DNA from: Saccharothrix sp. ALI-22-I
GTDB lineage: Bacteria > Actinomycetota > Actinomycetes > Mycobacteriales > Pseudonocardiaceae
DNA: 64,000 bases
NCBI RefSeq assembly: GCF_001984175.1
Contig: NZ_MTQP01000066.1
Location: forward strand, 62,001-126,000
Direction of reading: 5' to 3'
In this document: piece after piece, positions 1 to 7,083 of the stretch
Numbering within the stretch: the first letter of the stretch is position 1
How the letters are laid out: each line of letters opens with the position of its first letter
Notes under the pieces: model-generated
What the model was told of the DNA's origin: nothing
What the model saw: only the letters and a program-made list of their open reading frames with translations
The model's database searches: none
Position numbers and translations under genes: made by a program

Positions 1-448
1 CGACCAGGTACGCGTACCCGACCCAGTCGCGCGACGGCTCGGCCAGCAGCACGGCCCACCGGTCACCCGGGTTCCACCGCGCCGCCGTCCGCAGCAGCAC
101 CAGCACCACCCCGGCCAGCGCCAGCCCGATCACCGGACCGAGCACGGACGCGCCCGGCAGCCCGCCCAGCAACGCCAGCACGTCCAGCACGCCGACCGCC
201 AGCACCACCACCGGGACCGCGACCGCTACGGGGTCACGTACCGCTTGGCCCAGCAGCACGACGAACCGCCGCACGGTGGGCGTGCGGCCGTCGTCCACCA
301 GCTCCCGCAGCAGCACCGCACCCGCCGCAGCGGCGGGCAACGCGGTCAGCACCGGCAGCGCCGCGACGCACACCAGCACGCCGATCAGCAGCACCTCGGC
401 CAGCAGCGCCAACGGCCGCACCCACGGACTCATCTCCCGCGCGCTCAT
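1..448 (-). CDS. YesL/DUF624-like membrane protein, 3' part missing
   Basis: This is the first 149 codons of a gene that leaves the window at its left edge. The ATG at 448 overlaps the stop of the upstream permease gene (ATGA), so it is translationally coupled to the sugar ABC operon. The visible protein has several hydrophobic helices and an N-terminal helix pair around 'LPVLTALPAAAAGAVLLREL', which resembles the YesL (DUF624) family often found with oligosaccharide transporters. In Bacillus subtilis, yesL sits in the rhamnogalacturonan operon, so the context fits. Its molecular function is not known. The family call rests on pattern and context, and the C-terminus cannot be judged. Confidence 0.6.
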   Translation of the reverse strand, partial: MSAREMSPWVRPLALLAEVLLIGVLVCVAALPVLTALPAAAAGAVLLRELVDDGRTPTVRRFVVLLGQAVRDPVAVAVPVVVLAVGVLDVLALLGGLPGASVLGPVIGLALAGVVLVLLRTAARWNPGDRWAVLLAEPSRDWVGYAYLV

Positions 449-1323
449 CCCTTGATCCCGCTGGTCGCCACACCGTCCACCAGGAACCGCTGGAAAGCCA
501 GGAAGAACAGGCCGATGGGCAGCAGCGCGAGCACCGACATGGCGAACATCGGCCCGAACGCCGACTGCGTCGCCTGGTCGATGAACAGCTGCAACGCCAG
601 CGGCAGGGTGAACTTCTCCGGGTCGTTGAGGTAGATCAGCTGGCTGAAGAAGTCGTTCCAGGTCCAGATGAAGGTGAAGATCGCGGTGGTGATCAGGGCC
701 GGCCGCAGCAGCGGCAGGATCACGTGCCGGAACACCCCGACCGGTCCGCAACCGTCCAGCGTGGCCGCCTCGTCCAGCTCACGCGGCAGCGTGCGGATGA
801 ACTGCACCATCAGGAAGATGAAGAACGCGTCCGTGGCCAGGAACTTCGGCAGGATCAGCGGCCAGAACGTGTTCACCATGTCCATCTGCTGGAAGATGAC
901 GTACTGCGGGATCAGCACCACGTGCTGCGGCAGCATGATCGTGATCATCATGAACCCGAACATCGGGCCCCGGCCCCGGAAGTGCAGCCGGCCGAACGCG
1001 TAGGCCGCGAGCGAGCACGACACCACGTTGCCGACCACCGCGCCCGCCGAGATCATCAGCGAGTTCCAGAAGTAGTGCAGCACGCCGAACTCGCCGACGC
1101 CGTCGAACACCTCGGCGTAGTTGTTCCCGGTGGGCTCCCTCGGCAGCAGCGCGAGCGTGGAGATCACCTCCGTCGCGGGCTTGAACGACGTGGAGATCAG
1201 CCAGATCACCGGGTACAGCAGCACCAGCAGCACGCCCAGGACCAGGACGTGCCACACCAGCTTCTTCGGCAGGGCCGACTTCTCGGACGAAGCTGACGAT
1301 GCCGACGATGTCAACGTGCTCAA
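445..1323 (-). CDS. Carbohydrate ABC transporter permease, MalG type
   Basis: Inner-membrane permease (292 aa) of a CUT1-type sugar ABC importer. The start is a TTG at 1323 inside TTGA, overlapping the stop of the preceding permease. The N-terminus is then a short Ser-rich tail followed by a first membrane helix ('LVWHVLVLGVLLVLLYPVIW'). The cytoplasmic EAA loop is visible as 'RELDEAATLDGCGP', the contact site for the ATPase. Like most actinobacterial sugar importers, no ATPase gene is present here; a shared MsiK-type ATPase is presumably used. From its neighbours the substrate is probably unsaturated rhamnogalacturonan oligosaccharides (YesQ-like role). Confidence 0.9.
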   Translation of the reverse strand: MSTLTSSASSASSEKSALPKKLVWHVLVLGVLLVLLYPVIWLISTSFKPATEVISTLALLPREPTGNNYAEVFDGVGEFGVLHYFWNSLMISAGAVVGNVVSCSLAAYAFGRLHFRGRGPMFGFMMITIMLPQHVVLIPQYVIFQQMDMVNTFWPLILPKFLATDAFFIFLMVQFIRTLPRELDEAATLDGCGPVGVFRHVILPLLRPALITTAIFTFIWTWNDFFSQLIYLNDPEKFTLPLALQLFIDQATQSAFGPMFAMSVLALLPIGLFFLAFQRFLVDGVATSGIKG

Positions 1324-2276
1324 CGGTTCTCCCCCGCGTAGAACACCCAGCGCCGGGCGCTGCGGAACACCAGTGCGGTCAGGATCGCGACCACGGCGAG
1401 CAGCACCCAGGCCATCGCCGAGGCGTAGCCCATCCGGAAGTCGGTGAAGCCGCGCTGGTAGAGGTAGAGCGGGTAGAGCAGGGTCGAGTCGCTGGGACCG
1501 CCGCGCCCGCTGCTCACCACGAACGCGCCGGTGAACGCCTGGAACGCGTGGATGGTCTCCAGCACCAGGTTGAACAGGATCACCGGGGACAGCATGGGCA
1601 GCGTGACGCTGAGGAACCGGCGGGCCGGGCCCGCGCCGTCGATCGCCGCCGCCTCGTACAACTCGCGCGGCACCTGCTTCAGCCCGGCCAGGAAGATCAC
1701 CATCGGCGCGCCGAACTGCCACGCGGCCAGCGCCACCAGCGTGAGCAGCGCGTACTGCGGCTGGTCGACCCAGCCGCCGGTGTCCACGCCGACCGAGGCG
1801 AGCACCCGGTCCACCGTGCCGTCGGTGGAGAACAGCGCCCGCCACGCCAGCGCGACGCTCACACTCGCGCCGAGCAGCGACGGCGCGTAGAACGCCGACC
1901 GGTACAGGCCGACGCCCGTGCGCTGCCGGTTGAGCAGCAGGGCCACCGCGAGCGCCAGTCCGAGCTTGAGCGGCACCGAGATGAACACGTACTTGGTGGT
2001 GACCCAGGCGGCGTGCCAGAAGCGCTCGTCGCCGGTGAACATGGTCACGTAGTTCTCGGCGCCGATCCAGTTCGGGGACGAGAACAGGTCGTAGTCGGTG
2101 AACGACAGGTACAGCGACGCCGCCATCGGGCCGATGGTCAGCAGCGCCGCGCCGATGATCCACGGCGACAGGAACAGGTACGCCACACCCTGGCCCCGCC
2201 GCCTGCGACCGCGGGCAGCGGTCGCGGGCGGCGGCGAGTCGGCGACCTCCGGCCGGCTCAGAACGGACTGGGTCAT
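1320..2276 (-). CDS. Carbohydrate ABC transporter permease, MalF type
   Basis: First permease (318 aa) of the sugar importer. The chosen ATG at 2276 gives a short basic N-terminus (about 30 residues, rich in Arg and Pro) before the first helix ('GVAYLFLSPWIIGAALLTIG'). Six membrane segments are recognisable. The EAA motif reads 'RELYEAAAIDGAGPARRF'. It is two bases downstream of the binding-protein gene and overlaps the next permease by 4 nt, so the three genes form one operon. It corresponds in position to yesP of the Bacillus rhamnogalacturonan cluster. The substrate is inferred from the divergent PL11 lyase. Confidence 0.9.
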   Translation of the reverse strand: MTQSVLSRPEVADSPPPATAARGRRRRGQGVAYLFLSPWIIGAALLTIGPMAASLYLSFTDYDLFSSPNWIGAENYVTMFTGDERFWHAAWVTTKYVFISVPLKLGLALAVALLLNRQRTGVGLYRSAFYAPSLLGASVSVALAWRALFSTDGTVDRVLASVGVDTGGWVDQPQYALLTLVALAAWQFGAPMVIFLAGLKQVPRELYEAAAIDGAGPARRFLSVTLPMLSPVILFNLVLETIHAFQAFTGAFVVSSGRGGPSDSTLLYPLYLYQRGFTDFRMGYASAMAWVLLAVVAILTALVFRSARRWVFYAGENR

Positions 2277-2278
2277 CC

Positions 2279-3568
2279 TCAGGACCCCAGCGACTGCTCG
2301 GCGTCCTGGACCACGCGCTTGGCCGCGTCGGCGACGCTGACCCGGTTGAAGATCACGTCGTCGTAGGTGCGCTGGAAGTCGCGCTTGATGGCCGAGGAGC
2401 CGGTGGGCCAGGCGCCGAACGCCGGGCCGATCTTGTCCTTCTGCGCCACCTCGTAGTCGCACACGGCCTTGCTGCCGGCCTCCGCCGTCGCGCACACCTG
2501 GGCGCGGATCTCCTCGTTCGGCGGCACGCCGCGCGAGGCGCCGAGCAGCTTGCCCGCCTCGGGGTCGTTGAGCAGGAAGTCCAGCAGCTTGACCGCCGCG
2601 TCCCGGTTCTTGGACCGTTGCGACACCGCGAACGACACCGGCGGCATCGCGGCCATGCCGCTCTCCGCCACGTCACTGGGCAGCGGCGCGACCTTGAGGT
2701 TCGGGCCGAACGCGCCGAAGTAGCCGGTGACGCCGGAGTCGTAGCCGATCTCCGAGGCGGACTGCTTGGTCACGATGCCGGAGTTCTGCACCGAGCCGTC
2801 CATCTTGGTGGTCACCTCGGCGGGCGAGACGCCCTTGCCGGGGCGCATCGTGCCGATCATCTCCCAGTACTCGGCCAGCTCGTCGGCGGTGAAGCCGAGC
2901 TTGCCCTCCGGGGTGTAGAGCGACTTGTCGTGCTGGTGCAGCCACACCTCGAACCAGTCGATGGCCCAGCCGAAGTCGGTGGTGCCGGCCACCTGGCCCG
3001 CCGCGCCGACCTTGTTCATCGCCGCGGCGAACTCCGCCCAGGTCCACTTCTCGCCGGGCGCAGTGGGCACCTTGACGCCCGCGGCGTCGAAGTGCGTCGG
3101 GTCGAAGATCAGCATCTGGGTGGTGGCGCCGCCCGCGACGGCGTACTGCTTGCCGTCGACCTTGCCGCCCTCCAGCAGGTTCGGCGGGATCTTGTCGATC
3201 TTCAGGTCCTTGCCGACGTACTCCCCCAGGTCGGCCAGCACGTTGCGGCCGGCGTACTCGCCGACCGTGGCCCGGTCCAGCTGGAGCAGGTCCGGTCCGG
3301 CGCCGCCGGCGACCTGGGTGGAGAGCTTCTGGAAGTACGCGTCGTAGCCGCTGTACTCCGTCTCCACCTTGATGTCCGGGTTGCGCTTCTGGAACTCGTC
3401 GACCGCGGCCCTGGTGACCTTGGCCCGGTCCTCGTTGCCCCACCAGACGAACCGCAACGTCACCGAGCCGTCGGCCGAATCACCGCTACCGCAGCCGGAC
3501 AGCGCCGCGGACAGCGACAACAGCCCGACCAGCATGCCTGCCGCGCCGCGGCGAGACACTCGTCCCAT
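2279..3568 (-). CDS. Sugar-binding lipoprotein of ABC importer
   Basis: Extracellular solute-binding protein (family 1), 429 aa, anchored as a lipoprotein. The ATG at 3568 follows a GGGGTGACG ribosome-binding site and gives a signal peptide with a lipobox 'LSGC' (Cys about residue 26). The mature part starts 'GSGDSADGSVTLRFVWWGNEDRAK', typical of CUT1 binding proteins, with 'NPDIKVETEYSGYDAYFQKL' following. An in-frame TTG at 3598 would add ten residues but lies inside the operator and is unlikely. It is the first gene of the leftward operon and probably delivers rhamnogalacturonan fragments to the two permeases. Confidence 0.9.
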   Translation of the reverse strand: MGRVSRRGAAGMLVGLLSLSAALSGCGSGDSADGSVTLRFVWWGNEDRAKVTRAAVDEFQKRNPDIKVETEYSGYDAYFQKLSTQVAGGAGPDLLQLDRATVGEYAGRNVLADLGEYVGKDLKIDKIPPNLLEGGKVDGKQYAVAGGATTQMLIFDPTHFDAAGVKVPTAPGEKWTWAEFAAAMNKVGAAGQVAGTTDFGWAIDWFEVWLHQHDKSLYTPEGKLGFTADELAEYWEMIGTMRPGKGVSPAEVTTKMDGSVQNSGIVTKQSASEIGYDSGVTGYFGAFGPNLKVAPLPSDVAESGMAAMPPVSFAVSQRSKNRDAAVKLLDFLLNDPEAGKLLGASRGVPPNEEIRAQVCATAEAGSKAVCDYEVAQKDKIGPAFGAWPTGSSAIKRDFQRTYDDVIFNRVSVADAAKRVVQDAEQSLGS

Positions 3569-3584
3569 CACCGTCACCCCTTGA

Positions 3585-3598
3585 TTGAATCGGTTCAA
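3585..3598. promoter_or_regulatory. Operator copy 1, LacI-type palindrome
   Basis: TTGAATCGGTTCAA, a near-perfect inverted repeat lying 17 bases before the start codon of the sugar-binding protein. It matches the second copy at 3682-3695 (TTGAAACGGTTCAT), giving the shared form TTGAAWCGGTTCAW. A LacI-family regulator is the likely reader but none is encoded in the window. Confidence 0.65.
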
Positions 3599-3681
3599 AC
3601 AACGTAGGTGACCCCCATCACGGCGTCAAGAGAGCCATTCCCCCACTGAGACGCTGGACTGATCCGGTCTTGCCAACCGGG

Positions 3682-3695
3682 TTGAAACGGTTCAT
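3682..3695. promoter_or_regulatory. Operator copy 2, LacI-type palindrome
   Basis: TTGAAACGGTTCAT, 54 bases before the start of the rhamnogalacturonan lyase gene and 97 bases from operator copy 1. The two copies flank the 180-base divergent promoter region, so one regulator could control import and cleavage together. Confidence 0.6.
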
Positions 3696-3748
3696 CGTGT
3701 GGCCTCGTCACGCACCTCGCGCATCGTCGCGCTCCCTGGAGGCCGCAG

Positions 3749-6001
3749 ATGACCCGCGTCCGACCGCTGCTCGCCGTCCTGACGGCGCTGGCGTTAGTCC
3801 TGAGCACGTCTCCGGCCCTGGCCTCACCGGGTGGTCCGCGGCTGGAGCGGCTCGACCGCGGCCTGGTCGCGGCGCGCACCGACGGCGGGGTGTTCCTGAG
3901 CTGGCGGCTGCTGCGCCACGAGGTCACCGGCCACACCGACACCGGGCTGGCCGGTCCGGCGTTCGCCGTCTACCGCGACGGGCGCAGGATCGCCACGGTC
4001 ACCGACAGCACCAACTACCTCGACGCGACCGGCGGCTCGGAGTACCGGGTGGCGCCGGTCGTCCGGGGTCGGCAGGGCGGGCTGAGCGAGCCCGTGTCGC
4101 CGTGGGCGGGCGGGTCCTACGACCTGCCGCTGCGCAAGCCCGCCGACGGTGTGACGCCGGCCGGTGAGGCGTACACGTACTCGGCCAACGACGTGAGCGT
4201 CGGTGACGTGGACGGTGACGGCAGCTACGAGTACGTGGTCAAGTGGGAGCCGTCCAACTCCAAGGACGTCTCGCAGATCGGCTACACCGGCCCGACCTAC
4301 GTGGACACGTACCGGTTCGACGGCACCCTGCTGCACCGCGTGGACCTGGGCGTGAACATCCGCTCCGGCGCGCACTACACGCAGTTCCCGGTCTACGACT
4401 TCGACGGCGACGGCCGTTCGGAGATGATGATGAAGACCGCGCCGGGGACCAAGGTGACGTCGTACGACCGGCGTGGGAACGCGGTGTCGGAGCGGTACGT
4501 GACCATGCCGCGCGAGGACGTGCGGGCGGGTTTCTCTCACCGTGACGACTACCGGCTCAGCGCGGCGGGTTACTACGAGCACGTGGTGGAGATGTTCCGG
4601 GGCTGGGACCGGCATCCCGAGGTGGTGGCCGGGCGGTGGCCGGCGACGTTGGAGCAGGCGTTCGGCATCGAGCCGCGGTACGGCTACCCCTTGTCCGATG
4701 TGGACGCCCGTGCGTTGGCGGACCACTTCATGGACGTGTACGCGCCGAGTCGTAGTGCCCGCAACAACCTTCGGGCGTTCGCCGGGTTCATCGTGGACGG
4801 TCCGGAGTACCTGACGGTGTTCGACGGGGCGTCCGGCCGTGAGTTGGAGACGGTGCGGTACGAGCCGGGTCGGCACGACGACGGGCTGATGTGGGGCGAC
4901 TACGCGTTGGGCCGCATCGAGCCGGGCAACCGGGTGGACCGGTTCCTGGCCGGTGTGGCGTACCTGGACGGCAAGCACCCGTCGGCGGTGTTCGCCCGTG
5001 GTTACTACACGCGCACGACGGTGGCGACGTACCGGTGGAACGGGCGGCGGCTGGTCAAGGGCTGGTTCGTGGACAGCGGTTGGGTGCCGATGAGCAACCC
5101 GTTCAACTACCCGGTGCACAACCGCGACGGCTCGTCGCCGGAGTACGGGTCACTGGCCACGCAGGGCGCGCACTCGTTGAGCGCGGCGGACGTGGACGGC
5201 GACGGCAAGCAGGAGATCGTGTACGGGTCGTCGACCATCGACCACGACGGGAAGCTGTTGTACAGCTCGTCGGGCGTGCTGCCGCCGGGCAGCGCGAACC
5301 CCGGTGCGGTGGAACGGCTCGGGCACGGCGACGCGTTGCACGTGACCGATATCGACCCGACCCGGCCGGGTCTGGAGATCTACATGGTGCACGAGGGCGC
5401 GCGTTCGGCGCCCTACGGTTACGCGTTGCGTGACGCGGCCACCGGTCAGGTGATCTACGGCGCTTACACCGGTGTGGACACCGGGCGCGGCATGGTCGGT
5501 GACGTGCTGCCATCCGAGCCGGGACTGGAGACGTGGGCGTCGGTGCCGGGCGGTTCGGGCGCGGTGGGGTTGTGGTCGGCGGACGGGCGTCCGCTGTCGA
5601 CGGCGATCCCGGGGACGAACGCGAGCATCCGGTGGGCGGCCGACCTGACCACGCAGGTCGTGGACGGCGCACTGGAGGTGACACCGTCGATCAAGGACTG
5701 GCGGCGCGGGACTCTGCTGACCGCCGAGGGCACGCGCACGAACAACCACACCAAGGGCAACCCGTCGCTGGTGGCCGACGTGCTGGGTGACTGGCGCGAG
5801 GAGTTGGTGGTGCGCACGGCGGACAGCTCGGCGTTGCGGATCTACCTGAGCACCGAGGTGACCGGCCACAAGCTCTACACGCTGATGCACGACCCGCAGT
5901 ACCGGGTGGACATCGCGCGGCAGCAGACCACGTACAACCAGCCCGCGTACACCGGTTTCTACCTGGCTTCGGACACGGATTGGTCGAAAGTGCCGCGTTA
6001 G
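3749..6001 (+). CDS. Rhamnogalacturonan lyase, PL11 family
   Basis: Secreted lyase (750 aa) cleaving the rhamnose-galacturonate backbone of pectin by beta-elimination, like YesW/YesX. A Sec signal peptide ends near residue 26 ('TSPALASPGG'). The PL11 beta-propeller is recognisable from 'ERLDRGLVAARTDGGVFLSW' onward, with repeated calcium-type loops 'DVDGDGSYEYVVKWEP', 'DFDGDGRSEMMMKTAPGT' and 'DVDGDGKQEIVYGS'. The length is above the roughly 600 residues of YesW, with no extra carbohydrate-binding domain that I can identify. Codon 16 is TTA (3794-3796), inside the signal peptide. The ribosome-binding site is GGAGG at 3738-3742. It is divergent from the importer operon and followed by a strong terminator. 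Confidence 0.9.
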   Translation: MTRVRPLLAVLTALALVLSTSPALASPGGPRLERLDRGLVAARTDGGVFLSWRLLRHEVTGHTDTGLAGPAFAVYRDGRRIATVTDSTNYLDATGGSEYRVAPVVRGRQGGLSEPVSPWAGGSYDLPLRKPADGVTPAGEAYTYSANDVSVGDVDGDGSYEYVVKWEPSNSKDVSQIGYTGPTYVDTYRFDGTLLHRVDLGVNIRSGAHYTQFPVYDFDGDGRSEMMMKTAPGTKVTSYDRRGNAVSERYVTMPREDVRAGFSHRDDYRLSAAGYYEHVVEMFRGWDRHPEVVAGRWPATLEQAFGIEPRYGYPLSDVDARALADHFMDVYAPSRSARNNLRAFAGFIVDGPEYLTVFDGASGRELETVRYEPGRHDDGLMWGDYALGRIEPGNRVDRFLAGVAYLDGKHPSAVFARGYYTRTTVATYRWNGRRLVKGWFVDSGWVPMSNPFNYPVHNRDGSSPEYGSLATQGAHSLSAADVDGDGKQEIVYGSSTIDHDGKLLYSSSGVLPPGSANPGAVERLGHGDALHVTDIDPTRPGLEIYMVHEGARSAPYGYALRDAATGQVIYGAYTGVDTGRGMVGDVLPSEPGLETWASVPGGSGAVGLWSADGRPLSTAIPGTNASIRWAADLTTQVVDGALEVTPSIKDWRRGTLLTAEGTRTNNHTKGNPSLVADVLGDWREELVVRTADSSALRIYLSTEVTGHKLYTLMHDPQYRVDIARQQTTYNQPAYTGFYLASDTDWSKVPR

Positions 6002-6024
6002 CGCTCCTGACCCAGGGCGACACG

Positions 6025-6072
6025 ATCACCAAGTGCGGCTGGAGTATCAACACTCCGGCCGCACTTGGTGAT
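6025..6072 (+). terminator. Strong hairpin terminator after the lyase gene
   Basis: A 21-base stem (6025-6045 with 6052-6072) closed by the loop ATCAAC, with only one G-U wobble. It begins 23 bases after the stop of the rhamnogalacturonan lyase gene. There is only a short T-run, as usual in actinomycetes. Confidence 0.85.
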
Positions 6073-6090
6073 TCGTCTATGCGCGGACCA

Positions 6091-6150
6091 CGTCGGGGCT
6101 CGTCGCGGCTCGTCGCGGCTCGTCCGGGCTCGTCCGGGCTCGTCGCGGCC
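6091..6150. repeat. Six tandem copies of a 10-bp unit
   Basis: Consecutive decamers CGTCGGGGCT, CGTCGCGGCT (twice), CGTCCGGGCT (twice), CGTCGCGGCC. The array lies between the lyase terminator and the next gene. The copies differ by at most three bases. No coding frame is evident. It could be a slippage tract or a set of in-phase protein sites. Confidence 0.8.
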
Positions 6151-6263
6151 GGCGTGCGACCCCTTTCCGAGATCTTCCTGTGATCACGGGTGAACCCGTT
6201 CGCACGACCGGCCGTATGAATCCCTGCAAGCCTTTCCAGTCGAGCCGAGGGGCTGGTGGTCCG

Positions 6264-7037
6264 ATGCCCGACGGAAAAGCAGGTGTGACCATTAGCACAT
6301 ATCGGGTCGTGCCGGGCGGGATGGAGAGTTTCTCGGCATCGGTGAAAGGCCTGCTGGCAGCCGCGTCCAGATCACCGGGTTATCTCGAAGGCAGAATGGA
6401 GAAAGCATCGGGCGATTCGGTGACATGGCTGGTCATCTGCTGGTTCGACAGCGCGGAGAACGTCGCCGCTTGGGGGCGGTCACCGACGCACGAGGCCTGG
6501 CGCGAATACATCGAGCGCTTCGCGACTCAGGGCGGCGTGGGTGTGTCCACGACCGCGCCCCCGGTGGATGCGCCGACCCGATCCGCGCCGGCGCCGAGCC
6601 CCCCGCCAGGCCCTCCACCGGGCCCTCCGCCGAAGTGGAAGATGGCGCTGATGACGCTGACCGGCGTGTTCCCGGCCGTGCTGCTGGTCAACATCACCGT
6701 CATCCCGCGGGTCGCGGGTCTGCCGCTCGTCGCACGCACGTTCGTGCTGTGCGTGTGCGTGACGGTGCTGATGACCTGGGTGCTCATGCCTCAGGTGCAG
6801 AAGCTGCTCGGCCCCTGGTCACGCCGAGGTATCACCCCTGTAGCCGCACCCCCGGCGGACAGCCCGCCCGACGCCGGCACCGCGCCCATTTCAACCTCAC
6901 ACCGACTCCCACCCGTCGCGGTGCCGGCCGACAACGGCGCCCGAACGGGTTCACGACCACCCAGAGCCGCGCGGGCACGGCACGCCGCCCCCGCGACCTC
7001 CCCTGGCGGACAACAGTCCCGTTCGCGTCGCCGTTGA
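6264..7037 (+). CDS. ABM-fold monooxygenase-like membrane protein
   Basis: 257 aa. Residues 1-95 resemble an antibiotic-biosynthesis-monooxygenase (ABM) domain ('TISTYRVVPGGMESFSASVK', 'SPGYLEGRM', 'WLVICWFDSAENVAAWGRSP'). A Pro-rich linker follows, then two membrane helices ('MALMTLTGVFPAVLLVNIT' and 'LVARTFVLCVCVTVLMTWVL') and a low-complexity basic tail. Membrane-bound ABM proteins of this layout are common in actinobacteria and their reaction is unknown. I chose the ATG at 6264 (GAGGGG upstream) over ATG 6216, which has no ribosome-binding site. It is 46 bases before the aminodeoxychorismate synthase gene and may begin the biosynthetic operon. A catalytic role is an inference. Confidence 0.6.
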   Translation: MPDGKAGVTISTYRVVPGGMESFSASVKGLLAAASRSPGYLEGRMEKASGDSVTWLVICWFDSAENVAAWGRSPTHEAWREYIERFATQGGVGVSTTAPPVDAPTRSAPAPSPPPGPPPGPPPKWKMALMTLTGVFPAVLLVNITVIPRVAGLPLVARTFVLCVCVTVLMTWVLMPQVQKLLGPWSRRGITPVAAPPADSPPDAGTAPISTSHRLPPVAVPADNGARTGSRPPRAARARHAAPATSPGGQQSRSRRR

Positions 7038-7083
7038 CGCGATGCCCGGACGACCCGCCGCCACGAACACCGGAGTGTGATCT

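Noticed and set aside
1299-2366. A 355-codon plus-strand frame opposite the MalF-type permease
   Set aside because: It has the composition of an antisense shadow; the permease on the other strand has helices and an EAA loop.
3569-3598. Longer start for the sugar-binding protein at TTG 3598
   Set aside because: It lies inside the operator palindrome and has no ribosome-binding site; ATG 3568 gives a proper lipoprotein signal.
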